Of a DNA stretch of 7,152 nucleotides, positions 1 through 5,507 are shown in pieces. Each line of letters starts with the position of its first letter. Position 1 is the stretch's first letter. Position numbers and translations under genes: made by a program. The stretch is from positions 1 to 7,152 of the forward strand of contig JAITPB010000122.1 in NCBI GenBank assembly GCA_031289625.1. The letters run 5' to 3'. The notes beneath the pieces are model-generated. The model made no database searches. It saw only the letters and a list, made by a program, of their open reading frames with translations, and was not told where the DNA came from. This DNA comes from Clostridiales bacterium. GTDB lineage: Bacteria; Bacillota; Clostridia; Lachnospirales; WQUN01.

Positions 1-802
1 GGGTCACTGTTTTTTCCAATCCAGCAGGCTTGCCTTTATCGTTATATAAAAATGGCAGCGCCACGTCGTAGGAAGGCTCTGCGCTCAAGGCGATTTTACA
101 TGCCTCGGCGACGGTTTTCAATCTAGACAGGGCCCGGAGGTTGCCGGACTGATCGGGTATGTCCCGCGTCAAAAAATGAACCAGCGCCTCGTCAAAATCT
201 TTACCACCCAGTTCGTTATTGCCGCAGGTGCTTTTAACGTCCACAACGCCCTCGAACAGTTCCAGAACGGTGACGTCCAGCGTGCCGCCGCCTAGATCAT
301 ACACCAAAATATTTTTGCAGTCCTCCAAATGTCCAGAGCCGTAATCCAACGCCGCCGCCGTCGGCTCGTTGATGATCCGCTCCACGGTTAAACCGGCCAT
401 TTCACCGGCTTGTAAGGTATCCCTGCGCTGCGCGTCCGTAAAATACGCCGGAACCGTGATGACCACCTTGTCGATGGTCTCATGCAAATATTTTTCCGCG
501 CAGCCGGTCAGATAGCGCAGGATAAAAGAAGAAATCTCCACGGGCGTATAATCCTTGCCGCGCGCGGTAAGGGTTTTGTTTTGCCCCATCAGGCGCTTGA
601 CTTCCATGAAAGTATTTTCAGGCTCCAGCAACAGCTTTTCTTTGGCTTCCAAGCCAACGACAGGCTCATTGTTTTCATTTATGTAGACAACCGAAGGCGT
701 GATCAAGCCGCCCAGATGGTTGGGTATGACCTCCGGTTGATTGCTCTGATTGATGTATGCGATTTCCGATGTTGATGTCCCTAAATCAATCCCAACTATC
801 AA
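1..802 (-). CDS. Hsp70-family chaperone, HscC/DnaK-like (N-terminal part, cut by window edge)
   Basis: This is the first 267 residues of an Hsp70 ATPase domain; the rest lies beyond position 1. Visible motifs are the phosphate-1 loop IDLGTSTS (residues 5-12), the catalytic-lysine region VKRLMG (K69), VPAYFTDAQR (130-139), IINEPTAAALDYG (143-155), phosphate-2 YDLGGGTLD (168-176, with T174 at the position of the DnaK autophosphorylation threonine) and NELGGKDFD (196-204). The stretch after the lysine is about 25 residues shorter than in E. coli DnaK, which resembles the HscC type more than housekeeping DnaK. The family refolds or holds client proteins in the cytoplasm using ATP hydrolysis. The start is TTG at 802-800: it gives MIVGIDLG, the usual Hsp70 beginning, and AAGGAG lies 9 nt upstream. 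It overlaps the GrpE-like gene by 17 nt, suggesting coupled translation. The substrate-binding domain cannot be seen, so the exact subfamily is uncertain. Confidence 0.93.
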   Translation of the reverse strand, partial: MIVGIDLGTSTSEIAYINQSNQPEVIPNHLGGLITPSVVYINENNEPVVGLEAKEKLLLEPENTFMEVKRLMGQNKTLTARGKDYTPVEISSFILRYLTGCAEKYLHETIDKVVITVPAYFTDAQRRDTLQAGEMAGLTVERIINEPTAAALDYGSGHLEDCKNILVYDLGGGTLDVTVLELFEGVVDVKSTCGNNELGGKDFDEALVHFLTRDIPDQSGNLRALSRLKTVAEACKIALSAEPSYDVALPFLYNDKGKPAGLEKTVT

Positions 803-1574
803 TTTCCTCTTCTCCTTTATCTTGGTTTGCTTGATTTGCTTGATTTGACCCATTCGGGAAGGCAATGAGTTCCGCAGAAACAGTGGCCTCCGCAGAAACA
901 GTGGCCTCCGCAGAGACGGTGGCCTTTTCCGGGGACGCGGTTGCCTCCACAGAGACAGTGGCCTCCGCAGAGACGGTGGCCTCGGCAGAGACAGCGGCCT
1001 TTTCCGGGGACGCGCTCACAATGACGCTGGATTTTCTGATAACGCGTTCATGATACAGATAACCGGCGCGGATGGTCCGCACGATGAGCCCTTCTTCCGC
1101 TCCCTCACAATCACAAACCCCTTCTACATGGTTATACCCGGCGTCCGGCGCGGTATGTTCGTCAATCATCCGTGTAAGCCCGGTTTCGGCGTATTTTTTC
1201 AGCGTTCCGTTCCAGATCATCCGTGCCTGCGACAGCAGAGCCTCGTCGCCGGATTTTTGCGCGTACTGATAAAAATCCTCGGCATAGTCTGCGGCGGCGA
1301 TCAGCGCGCCGATCAAACGCGTGATCTCGGCGTCTTTCTCTTCCGCGCGGCTTTGAAGTTCTTCCCACTGATCATGCGCGCTCATGGCCAAGTCGTCCAG
1401 CGCGACGCTCATATCTGTCTGGCGCGAATCTATTTTTTTCAGCTGCCGGCTGAGCGCGTCCGTATCGATCTGACACAGCCGGCTGCTCAATTCCGCCAGG
1501 CTTTTCCGGATCTCTTCAAAAGGATCTGGCATAGGTTCCGGCTCCGGTTTGTTTTTTTTGAACAACGCCAGCAC
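786..1574 (-). CDS. GrpE-like nucleotide exchange factor with repetitive C-terminal tail
   Basis: This predicted cytoplasmic protein has 262 residues counted from GTG at 1574. Residues 18-85 are charged and heptad-like, consistent with the GrpE coiled coil. Residues 86-135 fit the four-helix part, and residues 142-187 match the GrpE beta domain, ending with GLIVRTIRAGYLYHERVIRK (162-181), comparable to the G-x-V...GY...RV(I/L)RP signature of GrpE. GrpE proteins release ADP from Hsp70, and the gene directly downstream encodes an Hsp70, so the pair probably works together. From about residue 188 the protein leaves the GrpE fold and enters a tail of ATVSAE and SPEKA repeats, then NQANQANQ and an acidic end. 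The start is uncertain. GTG 1574 is the first conventional start, but the strong AAAGGAGG at 1608-1601 lies 26 nt from it and only 8 nt from an in-frame ATT (1592-1590), which would add six residues (MKLFDN). Sequence identity to GrpE is low, so this is likely a divergent paralog rather than the heat-shock-operon GrpE. Confidence 0.82.
   Translation of the reverse strand: MLALFKKNKPEPEPMPDPFEEIRKSLAELSSRLCQIDTDALSRQLKKIDSRQTDMSVALDDLAMSAHDQWEELQSRAEEKDAEITRLIGALIAAADYAEDFYQYAQKSGDEALLSQARMIWNGTLKKYAETGLTRMIDEHTAPDAGYNHVEGVCDCEGAEEGLIVRTIRAGYLYHERVIRKSSVIVSASPEKAAVSAEATVSAEATVSVEATASPEKATVSAEATVSAEATVSAELIAFPNGSNQANQANQDKGEEEIDSWD
812..817 (-). promoter_or_regulatory. Ribosome binding site for the Hsp70 gene (TTG start)
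   Basis: On the minus strand AAGGAG occupies 817-812, followed by a 9-nt spacer and then TTG at 802. It lies inside the 3' end of the GrpE-like gene. It decides the Hsp70 start, because no ATG or GTG precedes the phosphate-1 motif at a workable distance. Confidence 0.8.
827..844 (-). repeat. Two tandem 9-bp units encoding QAN
   Basis: TTGCTTGAT (plus strand) occurs twice head to tail at 827-835 and 836-844, followed by a partial third copy. On the minus strand it encodes the NQANQANQ run near the C-terminus of the GrpE-like protein. It is in frame and probably a slippage product within an unstructured tail. Confidence 0.75.
871..1020 (-). repeat. Minisatellite: 18-bp units in a 75-bp higher-order repeat, coding
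   Basis: On the plus strand an 18-bp unit, consensus TCCGCAGARACRGTGGCC, is present six times: 871-888, 889-906, 907-924, 946-963, 964-981 and 982-999. After each set of three comes a block beginning TTTTCCGGGGACGCG (925-945 and 1000-1014, the second diverging after that). The array is therefore a 75-bp period repeated almost twice. Units differ by only a few bases, which implies recent duplication. All unit lengths are multiples of three, and on the minus strand the array encodes six ATVSAE-type hexapeptides separated by ASPEKA in the tail of the GrpE-like protein. Confidence 0.92.
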
Positions 1575-1600
1575 ATTATCGAACAGCTTAATAAAAATAA

Positions 1601-1608
1601 CCTCCTTT
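1601..1608 (-). promoter_or_regulatory. Strong ribosome binding site upstream of the GrpE-like gene
   Basis: AAAGGAGG on the minus strand (1608-1601) is a near-perfect anti-SD complement. It lies between the prfA stop (1611) and the GrpE-like reading frame. There is no ATG, GTG or TTG in frame within 5-13 nt; the in-frame codon 8 nt away is ATT (1592-1590). Its position is the reason to suspect a non-canonical start for the downstream gene. Confidence 0.8.
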
Positions 1609-1610
1609 CG

Positions 1611-2669
1611 CTATTTTAATTTTTCGGCCTGCGACCATGTGATCAGCGTATCCATAATCTCATCCAGATCTCCGTCCAAAACGGCGTCCAAGTGATGCAG
1701 ACTCAAACCGACGCGGTGATCCGTCACCCGGCCCTGCGGAAAGTTATAGGTTCGAATGCGTTCGTTGCGCTCTCCCGTGCCCACCTGGCTTTTGCGTTCA
1801 GCGGAAAGCTGCGCCCGTTGTTTTTCCCGCTCCAGATCGTATAACTTGGCGCGCAGAACGCGCAGAGCCTTATCTTTGTTTTTCAACTGGGATTTTTCGT
1901 CCTGGCAGGAAATCACAATCCCCGTCGGCGCGTGCGTCACCCGAACCGCGCTGTCCGTGGTATTGACGCTCTGCCCGCCGTTTCCGGACGAACGGAATAC
2001 GTCAATGCGGACATCGTTCATATTTAAATCTATATCGACTTCCTTCGCCTCCGGCAGAACCGCCACCGTGACGGTTGAGGTGTGAATCCGGCCGCCGGAT
2101 TCCGTTACGGGAATCCGCTGCACGCGGTGGACGCCGCTCTCATATTTCAAGCGGGAGTACGCCCCGCCGCCGTGTATCATAAACACAATTTCTTTAAAGC
2201 CGCCGATGTCGCTTTCGTTGACGCTCATCAGCTCCACTTTCCAGCGTCTCCGTTCCGCGAAACGGGTGTACATCCGAAACAGATCCCCCGCGAACAGAGC
2301 GGCCTCATCCCCGCCGGCGCCGCCCCGGATTTCCACGACGACATTTTTGCTGTCGTTCGGATCTTTTGGCAGAAGCAAATGTTTCAGCGCCGCGCCGATG
2401 GTTTCCAAACGTTCCTGGCCATCCCGAATCTCTTCCTTGGCCAATTGGCGGATGTCCTCTTCGCCGCTTCGCTCCAGCATTTCTTTGGCGTCTTCCACAT
2501 CTTGGCGCGTTTTCTTGTACTCTCCATACTTTTCCACGATAGGCGACAAGCCGCTGTGTTCTTTCATTGAAGATCGCCATGCCGCCTGATCGCCTATGAG
2601 CGCGGGATCATTCAGGCGCTGGGAAAGCGCGCGGTATTTCTCTTCCAGTTCTTCCAAATTTTCAAACAT
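1611..2669 (-). CDS. prfA: Peptide chain release factor 1 (RF1)
   Basis: This is a 352-residue class I release factor of normal length (E. coli RF1 has 360). It recognises UAA and UAG in the ribosomal A site and triggers hydrolysis of peptidyl-tRNA. The N-terminal helical domain is followed by the RF1/RF2 signature RGGAGGDEA (115-123). The codon-recognition tripeptide is PVT at 187-189 within RIPVTESGGRIHTS, matching the RF1 P-x-T type and not the SPF of RF2. The catalytic GGQ is at 231-233 in SSGNGGQSVNTTDSAVR. The start ATG (2669-2667) has AGGAG 5 nt upstream, located inside the end of prmC, and the two genes overlap by 8 nt, so translation is probably coupled. PrmC encoded just upstream should methylate Q233. 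No frameshift or missing key residue is seen. Confidence 0.98.
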   Translation of the reverse strand: MFENLEELEEKYRALSQRLNDPALIGDQAAWRSSMKEHSGLSPIVEKYGEYKKTRQDVEDAKEMLERSGEEDIRQLAKEEIRDGQERLETIGAALKHLLLPKDPNDSKNVVVEIRGGAGGDEAALFAGDLFRMYTRFAERRRWKVELMSVNESDIGGFKEIVFMIHGGGAYSRLKYESGVHRVQRIPVTESGGRIHTSTVTVAVLPEAKEVDIDLNMNDVRIDVFRSSGNGGQSVNTTDSAVRVTHAPTGIVISCQDEKSQLKNKDKALRVLRAKLYDLEREKQRAQLSAERKSQVGTGERNERIRTYNFPQGRVTDHRVGLSLHHLDAVLDGDLDEIMDTLITWSQAEKLK

Positions 2670-3618
2670 AAAAACTCCTGTTGTATCGGCAGCGAACCAG
2701 CCTGTCCAGTCCGGCCAAATCTTTTTTCACCGTAACATCCGCAAAACCTTGGCCGCGCAAAATTTTTGCGACAGCCCCGGCTTGATCGTACCCGATCTCC
2801 AGCAGCATGACGCCGCCGTCTGTCAAATACGCCCCAGCCGCCGCCGCAATCCGGCGATAAAAGTCCAGCCCATCCGGGCCGCCGTTCAGCGCGATCCGAG
2901 GCTCATAATCCCGCACAGAAACCGGCAGTGAGGCAATCTCTGACGCCACGACATACGGCGGGTTAGCGGCGATCATGTCATACGGGCCTTGGGGTACGGC
3001 CTCAAATAAATCGGAAAGCACAAACTGTATTTGACCGTCCGGACAATTGTCCGAGCGATTGCCTAGGCAATCGTCCGCGTTGCGCGCCGCCAGGGCCAAG
3101 GCTTCGGGGCTGATATCCGTGGCGACGACTCGCGCGCCGCCATAATGCGCCAGCGAGACGCCTACGCAGCCGCTGCCGGTGCAAAGCTCTAAAACCGTCT
3201 GCAAACCTTCCCGGCGCATGAGTTCCAAAGCCTCTTCAACCATCGTCTCCGTATCGGGCCGGGGAATCAGCACGCTTTCCTCTATCCTAAACGTCAGGCC
3301 CATAAATTCACACTGATGGATGAGATAGGCAACCGGCGCGCCGCGGGCCCGTTTTTGGATTAAGGCTTGAAAAAAAATGGTCTCAGCCTCTGTCATCCGC
3401 TCATCTGGCCCGGCTGTCAAGAGCTTTACTTTGTCATAACGGCCGCCGGAGGCATAGGACATCAGCAGCAGGACGTCTAGTGCCGCCGAAGCAATCCCAG
3501 CCGCCCGCAGCAGACTGCGTCCCCATTCAAGCAGGACAACTGTCCTGATGGCTGTCAAGACGGTTGTCAGAACAGTTGTCAGAACAGTTGTTCTGGCAGC
3601 CGCTCTGCTCGGGTTCAC
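2662..3618 (-). CDS. prmC: Release factor glutamine N5-methyltransferase
   Basis: This S-adenosylmethionine-dependent methyltransferase modifies the GGQ glutamine of release factors. The 318-residue protein has the N-terminal release-factor-binding helical domain from about residue 29 (LLEWGRSLLRAAGI), IPRPDTE at 118-124, SAM motif I LELCTGSGCVG at 143-153, the acidic ATDIS at 166-170, and the family-defining NPPY at 219-222, which binds the target glutamine. It is some 30-40 residues longer than usual. About 28 extra residues (TTVLTTVLTTVL type) lie at the N-terminus, and roughly 8 extra lie at 182-196 (DDCLGNRSDNCPDGQ), where both additions coincide with palindromic repeats in the DNA. The start GTG (3618) is chosen because AAGGGAG lies 9 nt upstream; this gives a 92-nt overlap with the DUF1385 gene. 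Weaker alternatives are TTG at 3558 or CTG at 3534. prfA follows with an 8-nt overlap. Confidence 0.96.
   Translation of the reverse strand: MNPSRAAARTTVLTTVLTTVLTAIRTVVLLEWGRSLLRAAGIASAALDVLLLMSYASGGRYDKVKLLTAGPDERMTEAETIFFQALIQKRARGAPVAYLIHQCEFMGLTFRIEESVLIPRPDTETMVEEALELMRREGLQTVLELCTGSGCVGVSLAHYGGARVVATDISPEALALAARNADDCLGNRSDNCPDGQIQFVLSDLFEAVPQGPYDMIAANPPYVVASEIASLPVSVRDYEPRIALNGGPDGLDFYRRIAAAAGAYLTDGGVMLLEIGYDQAGAVAKILRGQGFADVTVKKDLAGLDRLVRCRYNRSFYV
3040..3053. repeat. Perfect 14-bp palindrome inside prmC
   Basis: CGGACAATTGTCCG equals its own reverse complement. It encodes part of the SDNCPDG stretch of PrmC. The surrounding 18 bases on the minus strand match a DUF1385-tail segment encoding SDNCSD at 14 of 18 positions, so it appears related to the repeats at 3532-3595. 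Confidence 0.85.
3056..3073. repeat. Perfect 18-bp palindrome inside prmC
   Basis: CGATTGCCTAGGCAATCG is fully self-complementary and lies 2 bp from the 14-bp palindrome at 3040-3053. Together they span the codons of PrmC residues 183-194, a variable loop between the SAM-binding acidic motif and the next strand, where this protein is longer than relatives such as E. coli PrmC. Confidence 0.9.
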
Positions 3619-4561
3619 TCTCCAAAACTCCCTTCATCGCGGCGATGGCCGTCTCCATCATACCGTCGTCAGGCTCGGCTGTGGTAATTTTTTGGAGGCA
3701 AAGTCCGGGAAAACTAATGGCGTTGACAAAGGTGTTGTCATTGCGCCCCGCCCATTTAATCACTTCGTAAGAAAGCCCCGCAATGACCGGCACCAAAATG
3801 ATCCGCGAGATAAACCGCATCCAGATCACATCTGTCTGGACAAAAATAAACACAATCATGGCCATCAGCATGACAATCAACAAAAAACTGGTTCCGCAGC
3901 GTTTGTGCAGACGGGAATGCTTTTTAACATTTTCTACGCAGAGTTCTTCCTGATGCTCAAAACAATTGATCGTTTTATGTTCCGCGCCGTGATATTGATA
4001 CACTCTTTTAATTTCTTTAGAAAGCGAAATCAAGTACACATAGATGAGAAAGATGAGAATCCGGATCAAGCCTTCAATAATCCCCAGCGCCCAAGTATTG
4101 TTTTGCAATATCGGATTGAAAAAATGCCCGATCCAGACGGGCAGCAGCATAAACAAAAATATCGCGAAGATAAGGGCCACGCCCACGCTGATATACAGAA
4201 TATATTCATTGAGTTTATCCCCGAATTTCTTCGTGAGATATTTTTCCCATTTAGAAGGCTCTTCCTCTTCCGGTATCCCTTCCGTGATCATTTCAGCCGA
4301 TTGCGTAATAATTCGCATCCCTGTGACCATCGAATCGATAAACGCGACAATGCCGCGCAAAACCGGCCATTTCAATATTGGATACCGATCGGTAATGGGA
4401 AATAAATCTTTTTTGACCACCTGAACGGTCTGATCTGGCAGGCGAACCGCCATGGCGTACATTTTTCTGCCCCGCATCATGACGCCTTCCATCACGGCCT
4501 GGCCGCCGATGAGAGTCGGTTTGACGCCTTTATTGCTCAAAGCGTCTTTAATGTTGCCCAT
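3527..4561 (-). CDS. DUF1385 family membrane protein (YqhQ-like)
   Basis: This is a 344-residue integral membrane protein of unknown function, recognised as DUF1385 by its N-terminal IGGQAVMEGVMMRG (18-31) and by YQYHGAEHKTINCFE (188-202) before a Cys-containing segment. Hydrophobic segments lie at about 121-146, 157-180, 225-242 and 249-265, fitting four membrane helices. ATG 4561 is chosen because AAGGA lies 5 nt upstream and MGNIKDAL leads directly into the conserved start; an in-frame ATG at 4603 would add 14 poorly supported residues and lie deeper inside ribF. It overlaps ribF by 14 nt. Genes of this family are commonly found next to prmC and prfA in Firmicutes, as here. The last 24 or so residues (from 321: GCQNNCSDNC and onward) are hydrophilic, Cys- and Asp-rich, and are made by the 12-bp repeats, so they are probably a late addition. 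Biochemical role unknown. Confidence 0.92.
   Translation of the reverse strand: MGNIKDALSNKGVKPTLIGGQAVMEGVMMRGRKMYAMAVRLPDQTVQVVKKDLFPITDRYPILKWPVLRGIVAFIDSMVTGMRIITQSAEMITEGIPEEEEPSKWEKYLTKKFGDKLNEYILYISVGVALIFAIFLFMLLPVWIGHFFNPILQNNTWALGIIEGLIRILIFLIYVYLISLSKEIKRVYQYHGAEHKTINCFEHQEELCVENVKKHSRLHKRCGTSFLLIVMLMAMIVFIFVQTDVIWMRFISRIILVPVIAGLSYEVIKWAGRNDNTFVNAISFPGLCLQKITTAEPDDGMMETAIAAMKGVLESEPEQSGCQNNCSDNCSDNRLDSHQDSCPA
3532..3547. repeat. Inverted repeat at the end of the DUF1385 gene
   Basis: CAGGACAACTGTCCTG has 7-bp arms around a 2-base centre. It covers the last codons before the DUF1385 stop and is also read in the prmC frame. It is close in sequence to the 14-bp palindrome at 3040-3053: both carry GGACA and TGTCC arms. 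Confidence 0.8.
3539..3592 (-). repeat. Degenerate 12-bp tandem repeat in the DUF1385/prmC overlap
   Basis: On the plus strand GTTGTCAGAACA is repeated exactly at 3563-3574 and 3575-3586, with diverged units at 3551-3562 (GCTGTCAAGACG) and 3539-3550 and a partial one from 3587. The 12-bp period is a multiple of three, so both overlapping genes stay open: the minus strand encodes NCSD/NCSD/NRLD/SHQD at the DUF1385 C-terminus and TVLT repeats at the PrmC N-terminus. Confidence 0.85.
3580..3595. repeat. Second inverted repeat in the DUF1385/prmC overlap
   Basis: CAGAACAGTTGTTCTG has 7-bp arms with a 2-base centre, at the upstream edge of the 12-bp repeat tract. It has the same architecture and spacing as the inverted repeat at 3532-3547, so the tract is bracketed by one at each end. 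Confidence 0.8.
3628..3634 (-). promoter_or_regulatory. Ribosome binding site supporting the long prmC start
   Basis: AAGGGAG at 3634-3628 on the minus strand is 9 nt before GTG 3618. It sits inside the DUF1385 gene and is the main evidence that prmC translation begins upstream of the repeat region rather than at the conserved LLEWG segment. Confidence 0.65.
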
Positions 4562-5495
4562 ACCAATCCTTCTTTCCGTGATAAGCGCGCGCCGCTTCCA
4601 CATCTTGTTTTAATTGGTTTTGCAATGCTTCCAGGTTCTCAAAATGGCTTTCCGCACGCAGCCAGCCCCCAAAAAATACCTGCGCCGTTTCTCCATAAAT
4701 CCATTGATCAAAATCAAGCAAATACGTCTCTATGATTTTATTTTCGATTTTCTGTTTTCCCGTCACTGTTGGATTCACGCCCACATTGGTGAGGCTGTCA
4801 TAGTCCTGTCCATTGTAGTGGGTTTTCGTAAAATAGACGCCGTTTGGGGGCAGCCATTTACCGGGCGCGGGAGCGATATTGATCGTGGGAAAACCTATCG
4901 TCCGTCCCAGCTCTTTGCCATGCGCAATTTCCCCCCGGACAAAATACGGCCTGCCCATCAGCTGGCGCGCGGTTTCAAAATCATTTCTCTCAATGGCCCG
5001 GCGCACACGGGAAGAACTGATCCGCTCCCCGCCGAAGGTTTCGCTGGACGGCGTTATCACGCGCGCGCCTTCCCGTTCTCCGATTTGCCGGAGCAGAAAA
5101 ACGTCCCCGGCCCGATTTTGGCCAAAACGAAAATTCTCGCCCACAACCAATACGCGGCACAGCAGATTTCTAAAAATCAACTCCGCGAATTGCTGGGGAT
5201 GTATGTTTGCGAACGAATGGTCGAAGGGATAGCGCAGCAAAACATCCACGCCCATCTCCGCCAGCAAAAACGCCTTTTCCTCGTCGGAAAATAGGGAAGC
5301 ATAGGCTTCATCCCGCAAAATGCGGAGCGGATGCGGCGCAAAAGAAAATACCAGCGTGGAAAAATTTTCCCGCCCCGCCGCTTCCCGCGCAGCGCGGATG
5401 AGCTTTTGATGCCCCAAATGCAGGCCCTCAAACTTGCCGATCGTCACAGCCGCCGGTTTTTTCTGTATGAACTCTTTGTCGTTGATAATAACCAT
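4548..5495 (-). CDS. ribF: Bifunctional riboflavin kinase / FAD synthetase
   Basis: This 315-residue enzyme converts riboflavin to FMN and then FAD using ATP in the cytoplasm. The N-terminal FMN adenylyltransferase domain shows the nucleotidyltransferase motif HLGH (26-29) in TIGKFEGLHLGHQ, GENFRFG (119-125) and ISSSRVR (159-165). The C-terminal flavokinase domain shows GRTIGFPTIN (197-206), PPNGVYF (216-222), NVGVNPT (237-243) and the catalytic-type glutamate E256 in IETYLLDF. Length and domain order are typical. One variation is FEG where FDG is most common before the HxGH motif. ATG 5495 is preceded by AGAGG 6 nt upstream, and the gene starts 12 nt after truB ends. In many bacteria ribF is followed by rpsO; here the DUF1385 gene follows with a 14-nt overlap. 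Confidence 0.97.
   Translation of the reverse strand: MVIINDKEFIQKKPAAVTIGKFEGLHLGHQKLIRAAREAAGRENFSTLVFSFAPHPLRILRDEAYASLFSDEEKAFLLAEMGVDVLLRYPFDHSFANIHPQQFAELIFRNLLCRVLVVGENFRFGQNRAGDVFLLRQIGEREGARVITPSSETFGGERISSSRVRRAIERNDFETARQLMGRPYFVRGEIAHGKELGRTIGFPTINIAPAPGKWLPPNGVYFTKTHYNGQDYDSLTNVGVNPTVTGKQKIENKIIETYLLDFDQWIYGETAQVFFGGWLRAESHFENLEALQNQLKQDVEAARAYHGKKDWYGQH
4567..4571 (-). promoter_or_regulatory. Ribosome binding site fixing the DUF1385 start
   Basis: AAGGA at 4571-4567 on the minus strand lies 5 nt before ATG 4561, within the last codons of ribF. It favours the start at 4561 over the in-frame ATG at 4603. Confidence 0.6.
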
Positions 5496-5507
5496 GACCA
5501 GCCTCTG

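Noticed and set aside
871..1020. CRISPR array or regulatory direct repeats
   Set aside because: The units are 18 bp with no unique spacers, every length is a multiple of three, and the array lies in frame inside a protein gene. It is a coding minisatellite.
1575..1610. Promoter or terminator between prfA and the GrpE-like gene
   Set aside because: The gap is at most 36 nt, filled by an SD and an AT-rich spacer. No inverted repeat followed by a T run and no convincing -35/-10 pair was seen.
3582..3593. GAAC-N4-GTTC, resembling a Firmicutes LexA/DinR (SOS) box
   Set aside because: It lies within coding sequence, is part of the 12-bp repeat tract with related diverged copies around it, and its centre (AGTT) does not fit the usual RNRY. 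It is better explained as one of the palindromic repeat units.
3548..4405. Long open frame on the plus strand opposite the DUF1385 gene (285 codons), and similar plus-strand frames at 1050-1619, 2082-2570, 4614-5294 and 5331-5954
   Set aside because: Each is antisense to a clearly recognised minus-strand gene, and none shows a recognisable domain. They are explained by codon bias of the real genes.
4562..4603. Longer DUF1385 N-terminus from ATG 4603
   Set aside because: The extra residues (MWKRRALITERRIG) are the reading of ribF sequence in another frame and precede the normal family start, while AAGGA at 4571-4567 supports ATG 4561.
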